DNA of 64,000 bases. It comes from Micrasema longulum. Its lineage: Eukaryota > Arthropoda > Insecta > Trichoptera > Brachycentridae. The notes beneath the pieces are model-generated. The model saw only the letters and a program-made list of their open reading frames with translations, was not told the origin of the DNA and did no database searches. Shown piece by piece: positions 51,340 to 61,382 of this stretch. Numbering within the stretch: the first letter of the stretch is position 1; every line of letters starts with the position of its first letter. The stretch lies in contig JAGVSM010003779.1 of NCBI GenBank assembly GCA_022494885.1, positions 62,001 to 126,000 of the forward strand, read 5' to 3'. A program made the position numbers and the translations under genes.

Positions 51340-52420
51340 AATAGGAGCTTTTTTTAACGAGTAACATGTATGAAACAATTTTTTAACGTAATTGCCGTCA
51401 AGATCGAGACATTTTTGTAGTCAGGACACTAGTTTTTGGACCCCAGTGTCATAGAAATCTGTTTCAACTGGTTCTTTACTGCTTCTTCGACCCCTTGATC
51501 GTTGAAAAAACGTTTCTCACCTAAAAACTCTTTAAGGTTAGTGGGAAAGTGATAGTCCAAAGGCGTCAAGTTGGATAAATAGGGGGGGTGGATGACAATA
51601 TCCCATCAAAACGAAGTCAACAGCTCCTTTGTGACTCGCGCGGTGTGGGGCCGGGCTTTGTCATGCAGGATGTTTACTCCCCGGGTTAGCATTCCCCCTA
51701 TGCCGTTCTGTACGGATCATTTGAGTATTTAAGGGTATTCCAGTAAGCTTCAGCATTTGTGTACGTCCATTTAGGCATAAAATCAACCAAAAGGTACCAA
51801 AAAACTGATGCCTTTACTTTTTCGGCTGAATGGGTCGTTTTGAAGTTCTTGGTGGATGGATAAGATGAATGACGCCAATGGAGTGATTGTCTTTTGGATT
51901 CTGAGATGTAGTGGTAGTGACGAACCCAGGTCTCATCTTCCGTCACGAGAGTCCAGAAAAGCTTCTCCTTATTGTGCAAAACATTCAAAAAATTCACGCG
52001 CGGTGGTCACGCGCTTATGACGGTGCTCCGGTGTCAGCATTCTAGGCACCCACCTCGCACACAACTTCTTGCAACCAAGGTTTTCAGACACAATTTCACC
52101 AAAGAGTCTTCGAGTAATGCCTGGGAAATTTTCGTATAGATCGTCAGGCGTCACGTGGCGGTCCTTTCAGACTAGTTCTTCAATTTTTTGCACGAGTTCA
52201 TCAAAAATCACTGATGGTCTTCCGCTTCTTGTCTCGTCGTGAGTATCAGCACGGCCTTCTCTGAACATTTTCACCGACTTTGTGTCATTTTTTGACTCAT
52301 CAATAACTACCATAAACTTCCACGAGTCCGATGGATAATCGCGACGGTATTGTTCTGCAAAGTCAAAAAACGAATGACCTCGTGGATCTCTCACAGACGG
52401 GAGGTAGCGGGAGCGCACGA
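51340..52420 (-). pseudogene. Mariner transposase, DD34D type, broken
   Basis: Minus strand, in pieces: VKMFREGRADTHDETRSGRP, TRRLFGEIVSENLGCKKLCA, RWVPRMLTPEHRHKRV, FWTLVTEDETWVRHYHYIS, KASVFWYLLV, then NILHDKARPHTARVTKELL and NLTPLDYHFPTNLKEFLGEK. The three catalytic Asp residues are visible: DETW (codon 51935-51937), LHDKARPH (51660-51662) and TPLDYH (51555-51557). There are exactly 34 codons between the second and third, the mariner DD34D spacing. Stops and frameshifts (after FECFAQ, after DPYRTA, one TGA after LLTSF and a TAG near the end) abolish function. Length about 1.08 kb fits a nearly full ORF. Confidence 0.9.
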
Positions 52421-52633
52421 CGTGCTCTTCATCGGAAAAATTTTCTACGACTATACAAAATGGCCGACAAATACGCGCGATTAAATAAACTGACCGCTAA
52501 GATCTCTTTGATACGTCAGGTGTGCCACTATGGAACAAAAAAATTCCTGCTGTCTCAGGAGCCTTTGCAATCTTATTTTGTGGATGACAGTGATTGTATC
52601 TTGCACACCATGATCAATAGTAAAATTATGCAA
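52421..52633 (-). mobile_element. Mariner 5' flank/end, copy A
   Basis: From ACAAAATGGCCGACAAATAC (52455) to TCTCAGGAGCCTTTGCAATC and TTTTGTGGATGACAGTGATT, this segment is repeated at 53354-53470 plus 54163-54235 (copy B). Its position just upstream of the transposase ORF suggests that it includes the mariner 5' untranslated region and probably one terminal repeat, but the inverted terminal repeats were not delimited. Confidence 0.6.
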
Positions 52634-53352
52634 GTTGGCCTCGTGGTGTAATGGTCAGCGCGTTTGCCTACCAAGCAAGAGTTCTCGGGTTCCGTTCTCG
52701 ACATGGTTGATACGAAATATTTATTTAAAATAATGTTTTCACACCAGAATGTTTCATAGTCCCTGGACTGGTTCCTGAAGCGTAAAACTGATAATTTTAT
52801 CTTCATGTAGCAAAAAAAAATCAAAGTGCGCTGTTATTTAAAAAAAAAAAGTTTTATTTATTTGAACAAATAAGTAGCACATATAATTGTATTTTTGCTC
52901 CCGCAAAGTCGAAGCTTGTCTGCAGGTTACTTTACATTTTTTTTTTCAATTTATAAAAAGTAAGAACAAAGTTGATTAATAAATAAGGAATAAAATATAT
53001 TTATGTGCACAATTAACTTTCACTTGCTGTTTTTAAAAAAAAATTGGCTATTTTTTTAAATGAATTTAGGTTTTTTTCCTCACGATTTTCAGCTGGGATT
53101 AAATTATACAGTTTTGGTACAACACTCCCCATTGTTCTATCTCCATAGTAGTTCTTCTGTCTTCTTCTTCTGGTGGGTTACTTTGGATTTAAAACTGAAA
53201 TCGAGGAAATGATCTGTCATTATCTTATACTGACACTGTTCGTTAATTGGCAAAACGTTAACATAATCCAATAATATTTTATTGTTGTCTTTTGTACCGA
53301 TGCAGTGCCCTATGCACCATTAGATGCGTAAAGGGAATGATGATGATGATAA
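52634..53352 (+). mobile_element. SINE-A copy split by a LINE
   Basis: Head GTTGGCCTCGTGGTGTAATG through GTTCTCGACATGG and body to 52833 (CAAAGTGCGCTG), then resuming at 53292 (TACCGATGCAGTGCCCTATG) to CATTAGATGCGTAAAGGG and (ATG)n. It lies exactly between the two copies of the mariner flank. Confidence 0.85.
52834..53291 (-). pseudogene. LINE RT C-terminus inserted in SINE-A
   Basis: On the minus strand the segment has the LINE C-terminal pattern (VLPINEQCQYKIMTDHFLDF, then KPRRRRQKNYYGDR and TVVPKLYNLIPAENREEKNL), similar in layout to 2141-2655. A T-rich left border is the poly-A tail in reverse. 5'-truncated at about 53291. Confidence 0.65.
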
Positions 53353-54240
53353 AACAAAATGGCCGAAAAACACGCGTGGCCAAATAAACTGACCGTTGGG
53401 ATCTTTTGTTTACGTCTGGTGCGCCAACAATGAAACGAAAAAAATTCACGCGGTCTCAGGAGCCTCTTAAAAAAAAATTTTTTTTTTGTTTTTTTACAAT
53501 AAACATAAATGATAAAACAGAGTATTAAAAAAATTAATCATTATTACATAGCAATGAAGAACATATTAATGGTAAAAATAGTAAACAAAAAAATCTCACA
53601 AAGTTGCCAGTTCGTGGGTATACAAGAAAATGTTAATGAATTTTTGCTCCTATAATAAATAATAGACAGTTATAATATTTTTGTGAAACACAAGAAAGAA
53701 AAAATAACATATTCTGGAAACGATAATATGGTATTTTTTTTATAGTAATTAAAAAAGGAAATAAAAAATATTTTAATAAACACCAAAATATTCCTTATTA
53801 TTAAAGGGCAACAAAATAAATCATAGAAAAAAGTTTGAATCCAGGATAGTGCATGTTTTTTTAAAGAAGGAACATTTTGAAAGTTTGTTATCAATGAAAT
53901 ATTATCAGTAAAAAAAGAATTAAACATTTTTGGGCCTATAAAATATGCATGTCTCTGTGCGAGCCTCGTTTTGCAATGTGGTATTTCTAACACACGATTC
54001 CTTCGTTGACTTGATCTATTTGAATTACTTGTAAATAAATTTTGGTTCTTAAATGTATATTTTAAACATTGAAAACAATATATTTGTCTTAGGTCTAAAA
54101 GTTTAGTTTCTTGGAACAATTGGAAAGAGGGAAAAGTGCGATTTTTGTGAAGCATTATTTGAAATCTTTTTTTGTGGATGACCGCGATCGTATCTTGTAC
54201 ATTATAAGCAAGATCAATAGTAACATTATGTAACTCCCAT
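53353..54240 (-). mobile_element. Mariner flank copy B, split by a LINE
   Basis: 53354-53470 (ACAAAATGGCCGAAAAACAC to CGGTCTCAGGAGCCTC) and 54163-54240 (AAATCTTTTTTTGTGGATGA, CGATCGTATCTTGTACATTA, CAATAGTAACATTATG) match 52455-52633. No transposase ORF adjoins this copy, so it is a solo end or the product of a local duplication. Confidence 0.65.
53471..54162 (-). pseudogene. LINE RT C-terminus inserted in copy B
   Basis: Minus translation: FPSFQLFQETKLLDLRQIYC, FQCLKYTFKNQNLFTSNSN, EIPHCKTRLAQRHAYFIGPK and MFNSFFTDNISLI. The motif series (LRQ...CLKYTFKN, then P-x-x-KTRLAQR-x-x-x-F-x-GPK-x-FNS) is a good LINE C-terminus. The longer frame to 54311 runs into flank sequence that does not belong to the element. 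Poly-T at 53468-53492 is the tail. Same family as 16586-17207 and 54600-54870. Confidence 0.8.
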
Positions 54241-54599
54241 ATTAAAAAAATACTGTCTTGGTTTCGATAGGGGTATGATGAAGACGCTACTAGTAAATTA
54301 TGAATGGCCATGGAAAAAAAATATTACTCACTTGAAAAATACAAACGATTGAATCCATCAATTATTTAACTTGGCAAAAAATATTTCCGGATTCATACAC
54401 CCGCATTATTTGTTGAATTGAGAACAGCAACCTTCAAATGTACATTGTACATCTCAGAAAATCTTGTTAAGGACTGTATTATGGATACAATTAAACTCCT
54501 ACGATATGTTTGTTAATGATTCTACACCTAAACACATAAAATAATTGATTTTTAAATAGCTGGGTTTATCTTTCGATAATCTTTGAGCTTTTAGCTATT
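54241..54599. other. Unassigned AT-rich DNA
   Basis: Nothing recognised. Confidence 0.35.
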
Positions 54600-54870
54600 T
54601 TATTTTTATTTTTTTATTTTTTTTACAATAAACATAAGTGATAAAACAGAGTATTAAAAAAAAAAGCATAATAACATAGCAATGAAATACATATTAATAG
54701 TAAAAATAGTAAACGAAAATCCCACAAATGCATGGCATGTTCGTGGGTATACAAAAAAATGTTTATGAATTTTTGCTCCTATAATAAATAATGGACAGTT
54801 ATAATAATTTTTAGTTGTAACATAAGAAAGAAAAAATAAAATATTCTGTAAAACATAATATGGATAATAT
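54600..54870 (-). mobile_element. LINE 3' UTR, third copy of the 53.5-kb family
   Basis: ACAATAAACATAAGTGATAA, AACAGAGTATT, CATAGCAATGAAATACATAT and TTTTTGCTCCTATAATAAAT match 53500-53700 at over 90%. It stops before the coding part. Confidence 0.8.
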
Positions 54871-54894
54871 TGAGAGAAGAAATAGCATTAAGAC

Positions 54895-55050
54895 TCACAA
54901 ATTACAACAGAGATGAAGTAATTTCAGAGAAGATACTATGGAAGTCTTGGGCTTATGACCTGTCATTGGCTGGCTGTGTAATATTCACCATTTTGCTATG
55001 TTTGAACATCCATATTTGTTAAATTTTTCCACCTGTTGATTTTAGTGAAA
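54895..55050 (+). repeat. Rep-1 partial copy, interrupted by MITE-5
   Basis: CAAATTACAACAGAGATGAA, TCTTGGGCTTATGACCTGTC, CATTGGCTGGCTGTGTAATA and GTTGATTTTAGTGAAATAAA match Rep-1; the AAAGAGCTG end then merges with the MITE-5 terminus. Confidence 0.7.
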
Positions 55051-55698
55051 TAAAAGAGCTGTAGCTCAATCCTAAAAAAATATCGACATGCTTAAAAACA
55101 TGCTGAGCATTTGAGCGATCACACTGAACAATAATGAACATGCTTAGGTTATCGTAGTCATAAGTCAACGCGAGTGCAATCTCTAAGTCAACGCTTGTGT
55201 CTGTTTGTTTTTTTGTTTTCCTCGTTAATAAATTCGTATTGGCAAAAAATCGGCGTGTACCTTAAAAAATAATACAATAAATTGCATTTGCAAAATAGTA
55301 AGGAGTATCTATTACAAAAAAAGTGATAATTAAATTATATTTACTATGGGGATTGTTTTTTTGACATTTGGCTTGCCAACCACCGGCTAAATGCAATAAA
55401 TAGCACGATAAATAATAAATAAAAATAGCAGTTTTGGAATATTTTCCATATTTACACCGGTGAAATTCAAATGTGTGATTGCGCAGCAGGATTATACGTC
55501 GCACAACGTAAATATTTTGACATCTAATATTAGTTGTAGCCAAGCATCCGGTTGAAGTGAAACAAAATTTAAAAATATATTAATCCCGATCTCACGAATG
55601 TTTCATTGTGATCGCAAATACGCTAAACGACCATGGAGAGAAATTTTTATCACGTCGCTTATTAGCGCTTTGATGGTCATTTGTGATTGAGCTACAGT
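55051..55698. mobile_element. MITE-5 copy with short terminal inverted repeats
   Basis: Begins CTGTAGCTCAATC (about 55051) and ends GATTGAGCTACAG (about 55697), a 13-bp perfect inverted repeat, 648 bp apart. The interior 55140-55450 has a second, reversed copy at 10360-10672. No transposase. A target duplication is not evident. Confidence 0.7.
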
Positions 55699-55940
55699 TC
55701 ATTGGAACAATACGCACCATCCCTCGGTAACGGCACTCTCCGGAATCAGCGAGCAGCCTTTTAGCCACATGTTACTTACAATCTACAAAAGGTACTTTTC
55801 GGATATCTTTCTTTATTTCATATAGTTGAAACAGTGCTCTATTAATTTATTTTTTATTGTTTACTTTTTAGCACGAAGACTTGATAAATATGTACTCTGC
55901 TCAATGTTTTTTTTTGAAAATTAATTTGTACGATTTTAAG
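55699..55940. other. Unassigned DNA
   Basis: Nothing recognised. Confidence 0.35.
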
Positions 55941-56240
55941 TTGCTAGAATTACACTCGTCCATGTGCTTTGTAGCTGCAAAACGATTGGTAATCTTGCTT
56001 CAATATGTAAATGTCATCAATTATAAAATGCTTAAATTTGTAAATGGGGTCTAGAATTTCAACAGTCCATGTGCTCAGTAGCTGCAAGACTCGTTATAAT
56101 CAAACATGTGCTTTTAAAAATGTGTTTTTTAATTGATTAATTTTTATATCATTCCAATAAACTTTACTGTCAAATTAAAACATAATGTAAATGGGGGCTA
56201 GATTACTTAATGTCCATGCGCTCTGTAGCTGCAAGACGTG
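55941..56240. repeat. Three spaced imperfect repeats
   Basis: GTCCATGTGCTTTGTAGCTG (55958), GTCCATGTGCTCAGTAGCTG (56066) and GTCCATGCGCTCTGTAGCTG (56212), each preceded by a CTAGA motif and about 15 variable bases and followed by CAAGAC/CAAAAC. Spacings are about 107 and 147 bp. They may be decayed satellite monomers or a repeated regulatory block. Confidence 0.75.
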
Positions 56241-56244
56241 CAGG

Positions 56245-56315
56245 GATATTTATTTATTGTACAGCGCCCTTGAGGCGATTTTCGCAAAAATGGCCCTATA
56301 TAAATTATCAAACCA
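56245..56315 (+). mobile_element. L2-type LINE 3' tail, orphan
   Basis: GTACAGCGCCCTTGAGGCGA and TGGCCCTATATAAATTATCA match the L2 tail motif at 30660-30720. No coding part precedes it; upstream is the three-repeat block. Confidence 0.65.
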
Positions 56316-56654
56316 TAATATAATAATCAAGTCTTGTATCCTATGCAGACTCGTATTACATCATAGTCACGCAAGAGTTAAATTAATAACAGCATTGTAA
56401 ACATTTTTTTTATGAATGTGTGTGCGTAAGTTCTAATTAATGTTTGAAATGCATTATAAATTTTCCACGGCATTTTATGCTGTTTTAGATAGTTAATTTA
56501 TTACAAATAGCTTGTAAATTACTTAAATTATTGATTTAGGTATGCAATTTATGATTTATTGACTGCTTTTAAATTCTGATAAATGGTTTGTTTTAAAATT
56601 TTCAAGATCGTTGGAAATCTTTCACGCCTAGATTCCCACCGATTGAAAATACCG
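56316..56654. other. Unassigned AT-rich DNA
   Basis: Nothing recognised. Confidence 0.35.
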
Positions 56655-56782
56655 TTTTGTAACATATTACAACGGAGACGGAAAACATTTCAGATAAGGG
56701 AACATGGAAGACAACGCATTAACTTATGAACTGTCATTGGCTGGTTTAAGTTGCTATTTCACACACCGTGTAACATTTAGCT
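56655..56782 (+). repeat. Rep-1 partial copy, interrupted by hAT-N1
   Basis: TAACATATTACAACGGAGAC, GGGAACATGGAAGACAACGC and TGAACTGTCATTGGCTGGTTTA match Rep-1 up to CACACCGTGTAACATT, where hAT-N1 starts. Confidence 0.7.
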
Positions 56783-56965
56783 CATAGAATTAAGAATAGT
56801 CCAGAAGGAGCGTAGAATCATATTTGAATACATCGGACTGTGTCCGATAATTCCCCCACTTAGACACACTTTCGCCGCGCGCATACTTGAAGTCACCGAG
56901 TAATACTGCCAGATCGCGAAGAATATAACCATAACACAAATATAAGGTGAAAAAAAAAATTAATT
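56783..56965. mobile_element. hAT-N1 copy 3, 5' end only
   Basis: CATAGAATTAAGAATAGTCC, AGAAGGAGCGTAGAATCATA, TACATCGGACTGTGTCCGAT and CTTTCGCCGCGCGCATAC match the left end of the other two copies. The right end is lost: after about 56990 the sequence turns into LINE-tail-like DNA. Confidence 0.82.
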
Positions 56966-57269
56966 TTTATAGAGTTTTATTGTGCACCCGGAAACATTGA
57001 TTTTTATTTTATTTATTTATTATTTTACGTTTTACAGAAAACTTTTTTAAAAATATTAATACCTCACTGGGCACAACCCGTGTCGAGGCATTCATTTACA
57101 TGATTTAATATATTATACTTATAGTGTCTAAAAAATATATATATAATACATATAAAATATTACATAATCACATTTAAATCCACGCAGATATATATATATA
57201 TGTAAGAGAGAAAAAAAAATGAAAGAAAAAGAAAACAACATTATATTATTAGTACAGCTCACACATTTA
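56966..57269 (-). mobile_element. LINE tail-like AT-rich segment
   Basis: TATTTTATTTATTTATTATTTTACG then CACTGGGCACAACCCGTGTC and a TA-repeat (57190-57202). Looks like a LINE 3' end in reverse; no coding part. Confidence 0.4.
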
Positions 57270-57960
57270 TTTATTTATTTATTAACGGACATTGTCCATG
57301 TATACAATTTATAAGGTTTAAATATTACAATAAAAGAGTAGTTTAAAACATTTAAAGAAAAAAGAAAGAAGTATTGACAAACATAAGGGACATCGAGACA
57401 AGATCTGGACTATTTATTTAGTGCTCGTTTAAATCGTTGTAAACTTAAACCAAAAAAGTCCAGATCTTGTCTTGAGTTAACAATACGACAAAGGCGGGTC
57501 ATTGGAGAATTTAGGCCATAGTTTGTTATATGCTGATCGATGAACAGTACTTCATTGTTTCTCAATCTACGAGTCGGAATATTGAATTTTACTTGTCCTA
57601 GTAATGATGGAACATCGATTATACCATTTAGTATGCCGAACATATATATGGAGTCAATATTAGTTCTACGTTTTTGTAGACTAGAAATATTTAACATCGA
57701 CTCTATTTCAGCATAAGAATAATTATCTCTCTCTAGTCCAAGCATCCACGCTATTTTTCGAAGCAAGCGATGTTGGACTGATTCAATGTGATTTATGCGA
57801 TTGACATAGAATGGAGACCAGACCACTGAGGCATATTCAAGAAGAGGGCGAACAGTTGAGCAATAAAGAGTTTTGATTGTACGGACATTAGTAAAATCAG
57901 AGGATATTCTGTTAATGAAATTAATGACTGTGCAGGCATTCATTCAAGTAACAAGCTACT
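57270..57960 (-). pseudogene. Jockey-like LINE RT C-terminus
   Basis: Minus frame 57410-57943 (177 codons): CTVINFINRISSDFTNVRTI, KTLYCSTVRPLLEYASVVWS, PFYVNRINHIESVQHRLLRK and later DQHITNYGLNSPMTRLCRIV, ending FFGLSLQRFKRALNK. This is the jockey-group thumb region (LYxSLVRPxLEYASVVWSPxY...IExVQxxFLR) through the C-terminus, open throughout. The 3' UTR contains GGACATTGTCCATGTATACA in plus orientation and an (ATTT)n tail. Upstream RT core is missing. Two more 3' ends of the family follow at 58.98 and 60.62 kb. Confidence 0.92.
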
Positions 57961-58591
57961 GTCAGCTTCCGGTGGCCCAACATTTGTGTCAATGCAATGA
58001 CACGGGACCATCAGCTAGTGAAGCATTTGCCAGCCATGAAACTGCGTTGAAGCGGATGGGTTGCGGATTTATTCGGTGGAACTAAGGGACGCGGGATTGA
58101 CGTGGAAGGGGGCGAGAGTGCTCACGAGGGTTAAATTAGTTTTGTTTTTAATTCTGCATCCTGTTATGTAAATATCCTTGCATCTGTAATGAAGTCGCAT
58201 CCTTTCTGACAATCTCTAAATGAGGTTCGGTACATTTTACGACCCCACCTTAATTAATTAATTGCCATCTTAAATTCCTAATAACTTCTTGTTAATTCTA
58301 ACCTTTATCGTCCTTATTTAAACTTTTACATACTGATGACGTACATATTTTCAAAAACAAGGTTGTCAAAATGTTTTATTTAAAAAAAAAAACAGAAAAA
58401 CTCTGCGATACTCGTTAATTAATGATTTTTTCAGGAAAATAGCCGAATTTTCATCATTATGTTCCTATCAAAACTCTGTAAATAAAGAACTACTTACACA
58501 CGCGCGCAAAATCAAGCATATATTGAGGGTAAGGTGTGATCAATCTTACTCTCTAGGTGCCCGTCCAAGAACTATGAAACTTTGTACTGTG
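57961..58591. other. Unassigned GC-moderate DNA
   Basis: 57960-58130 (GGTGGCCCAACATTTGTGTC, GCATTTGCCAGCCATGAAAC, GTGGAAGGGGGCGAGAGTGC) is GC-richer and could be more LINE or unique sequence. 58505-58590 resembles a diverged SINE-A body (ACTCTCTAGGTGCCCGTCCA, AGAACTATGAAAC). Confidence 0.4.
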
Positions 58592-58705
58592 AATCGGGTT
58601 GTGGTCCAGTGGCTAATGTTGTGGCCTCATGGATCAGGAGTCCGAAGTTCGAACCACACTCTACCTCAACTTGATTTCCATTTTCTAATAGTGGGTGTTT
58701 TATAA
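58592..58705 (+). mobile_element. SINE-C copy
   Basis: Plus: CGGGTTGTGGTCCAGTGGCT (A box), GCCTCATGGATCAGGAGTCC, GAAGTTCGAACCACACTCTA (B box) and CTTGATTTCCATTTTCTAATAG. Best plus-strand example of the family. Confidence 0.78.
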
Positions 58706-58785
58706 CTCGAAATCGAAATAATTGTGTAAATCATAAGAAAGCAAATATTTATTTTGAATTCATAAAAAAAATTTTTTTAATAGTA

Positions 58786-58890
58786 ACCAAAAATTAACAT
58801 GTCGCGTCCACTCTGCAAGGAATAATACCTACGACCTTAACTATGGTATGCGGACGCGCTAAATACTACACTTCGAGGCGGGTAGTATTC
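58786..58890 (-). mobile_element. SINE-A very diverged head
   Basis: Minus: CCCGCCTCGAAGTGTAGTAT, TTTAGCGCGTCCGCATACCA and AGGTCGTAGGTATTATTCCT are a worn A box, anticodon-loop region and B box in the SINE-A order. Confidence 0.5.
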
Positions 58891-58979
58891 AGGGTGAGTC
58901 GCGCTCCATACATTTTATTAAAAACTTTTTTTTGTTTTTGGTGTAATAGGTCCCAAAAGTTGTTTTAGGGTTTATTTAT

Positions 58980-59245
58980 TTATTTATTTATTTATTTGAC
59001 GGACTTATGCAGTCCATTTTAACGCTGGTAAATACAATTTCTTATAATAAATACAGACACTTATGAAATAAAATACAACTAAATAAAATTAAAGCTAGCA
59101 CAAAAAAAAATTGCTACCTCAAGACAAGATCCGGTCTATCTAAGGAATTTTTTCAATCTGTAAAGACTTACACCAAAAATGTCCAGATCTTGTCTCGAGT
59201 TTACAATACGACACAATCGGGTCATTTATTGGTTTATGGCAACAA
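58980..59245 (-). mobile_element. Jockey-like LINE 3' end, copy 2
   Basis: Starts with (ATTT)n at 58972-58998, then CGGACTTATGCAGTCCATTT and, further on, AAGTCCAGATCTTGTCTCGAG-type sequence (ATGTCCAGATCTTGTCTCGA here) and AATACGACACAATCGGGTCA. Same layout as 57270-57500 but diverged. Confidence 0.75.
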
Positions 59246-59249
59246 GATA

Positions 59250-59330
59250 AATCTTGAGGTGATTTTCATAAAAATGACGCTGTATATAAATATATGTATA
59301 AGTAAAAAATATATATATAAATAATCATGT
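59250..59330 (+). mobile_element. L2-type tail remnant
   Basis: ATCTTGAGGTGATTTTCATA and AAATGACGCTGTATATAAAT resemble the L2 tail CTTGAGGTATT...AAAATGGCGCTATATAAGTT. Confidence 0.45.
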
Positions 59331-59570
59331 TTGGCTCGCTAAAATGAATTAAAAATTAGAAAATTATTGCTCTGAAGAAAAAAACGAAAAGTTTTTATGT
59401 TTTTATATATAGAATTTTATTGATTGGTTAACTCATTTAAAACAGATTAGACGAACATAAAAAAATATCAAAAATAGCATATTGGACACAAAAATATGAA
59501 ATTCGTCAAAAATCTTTGAAAAAAAGTAATTTCTATTTTATTTTTATTTTTTTTTATTTTATTTATTTTT

Positions 59571-59735
59571 GCACCACAACAGGCCAGGAGGCCCAATTAC
59601 AGTGGTGAATTACATCACAGAACACCCAGGCTTGAGAAAATACACACTTTAATTTTTGTGTTCTCACCGGGAATCGAACCCGGAACCTTTCGTGTGTGAG
59701 TCAAGCGTCTTGACCACTACACCACGGAGGCCGCC
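59571..59735 (-). mobile_element. SINE-B copy
   Basis: Almost identical to 12713-12881: GCACCACAACAGGCCAGGAG, CCCAATTACAGTGGTGAATT, TTCTCACCGGGAATCGAACC (intact B box in reverse) and CACCACGGAGGCCGCC. Tail ATTTATTTTATTTATTTTTG at the left. Confidence 0.9.
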
Positions 59736-59739
59736 ATAT

Positions 59740-60619
59740 ACTTACATAATAATTTTTTTTTGCATTAAAAAAAACATTATTCGTATTTTTTTACTTTTTT
59801 TAAAACTTTGCGGCATTCAAGCGAGTCAAAGACTCTAAAAGAAAATTTAAACCAAATTCTTATTTCTTTTCTAAAACGCAACTTTTGAGACATAATACGT
59901 ATCTGAATGCGAAAGTTGAAAAAATGACACTCTAGGAAACATATATACCGACGGATGCGGTGCGGATAGCGAATTGATGATGATGAAATGCAAATGGTTT
60001 ACAACTCGATATTCTTGGTAGAAAAAAATATACGGGATAGGGTCAAAGCACCACCCCCAGTAAATGACCATTGGTCAATAAAACACAATATAATAAGAAT
60101 TGCTACATGTGTCCGGTCAAAAAACTTTTAACACTAGAAACTATGACAAAAGCAGTGGGCGGACACATCTTTTGGTAAGAAACAAATCTATCAGTTTTGA
60201 ACTGTGAGTTGTCACAAGGTAATAGTGCGTCTTCCCGTTATTGTTCTGAGATTGATGGTGTTTTTATAAGGAAAGGTGTGGTGAGTGTTTTATTTGATGC
60301 TATTTCTTATGCCATTCTTTGAATATATCCATATTATAATGTGTAAGGGTGTTTTATAATGTTATGATGTAACTAAATCTGAGTATTATTTTTACCGAGG
60401 TAGTTGTGGTCATTCACTGGTGATTCTGCTATTTTTATAGAGTAATATTAATTATAATTGTAATACTCGTATTTCAATATAAAAGTAAAAGTACTTGGAA
60501 AAATTAATGTGTTTTTTATTGTTTTCTTTTATTTTGTACGCTTAAATAATTACATTTATACGTTTAATGTGGATTTCACTACAAGATGAACCTTTAGCGG
60601 TCATTCATTGGTGCTTTAT
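59740..60619. other. Unassigned DNA
   Basis: 60090-60280 has GC-moderate unique sequence (TGTGTCCGGTCAAAAAACTT, GTGGGCGGACACATCTTTTG, which share TGTGTCCG and CGGACACA as an inverted pair about 60 bp apart). No gene is supported. Confidence 0.4.
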
Positions 60620-60895
60620 TTATTTACTTATTAACGGACATTGTCCATGTATACAATTTATAGGGTTTAAATATTACAATAAAAGAATAGTTTGAAACAT
60701 TTTTTAAAAAAGTAGCATTGACAAACATAAAGAACATCGAGACAAGATCTGGACTATTTATTTAGTGCTCGTTTAAATCGTTGTAAACTTAAACCAAAAA
60801 AGTCCAGATCTTGTCTTGAGTTAACAATACGACAAATACGGGTCATTGGAAAATTAAGGCCATAGTTTGTTATATGCTGTTCTATGTTCTTTGAC
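60620..60895 (-). mobile_element. Jockey-like LINE 3' end, copy 3
   Basis: Over 95% identical to 57285-57545: CGGACATTGTCCATGTATAC, CATCGAGACAAGATCTGGAC, AAGTCCAGATCTTGTCTTGA and CATAGTTTGTTATATGCTG. Only the last 35 or so codons and the 3' UTR are present. Confidence 0.88.
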
Positions 60896-61093
60896 CCTAG
60901 TAAGTTTTTAAATTACTGGCAGATAACCAACGCACAGATGAACTAAAGATAACCCGATATAAGTGTAAGGACGATGTTTCAAATAACATTTTCTTTTAAA
61001 AATGTTAAACAAAATGTCCTATTGATGCTTGATCCAGATAGTTGGGTTATTTGGGTGTGGCAACCCTGATATTTAAATGCCACCAAGTCAAAT

Positions 61094-61380
61094 GTGAACC
61101 TTGCCTGTTATGTTTTTAACACTCTCAGGACCATGTTACGGATGTGCTCCGTGGCGCCTAATCGTTTAAAAAAAGATTATGGTAATTATGAAAATAATAT
61201 GAAAATAAACAGGAGCAAAACCAAAGTAATGACTGTGGCCCGTAATGAGCAACGAATGAATATAGTAATGTCAGGAGCAACTCTGAAAAACGCAAAAGAG
61301 TTTGTGTACCTTGGAAGCAGGATCACCTGGGATGGGAGAACAAAAAGAGAAGTCGACATTGCCATGCCCCAAATATAAAA
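61094..61380 (+). pseudogene. Endonuclease-RT fragment
   Basis: Plus frame: KINRSKTKVMTVARNEQRMN, then GATLKNAKEFVYLGSRITWD and GRTKREVDIAM. This is the N-xx-KTKVM...xxxxFxYLGSxIxxDGxxxxEIxxRI block that follows the YxDD core of RTE-like RTs. The frame stops at 61378, just before an inverted downstream block. Confidence 0.82.
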
Positions 61381-61382
61381 TT

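Noticed and set aside
52634..52710. A functional tRNA gene in the GCCTCGTGGTGTAATGG head
   Set aside because: No acceptor stem closes it, and it is followed by the SINE-A body found at many loci.
53670..54311. 213-codon minus-strand frame as a host gene
   Set aside because: Middle part is a LINE RT C-terminus; the first 50 codons come from the mariner-flank sequence and the last part is LINE 3' UTR. The open frame is chance.
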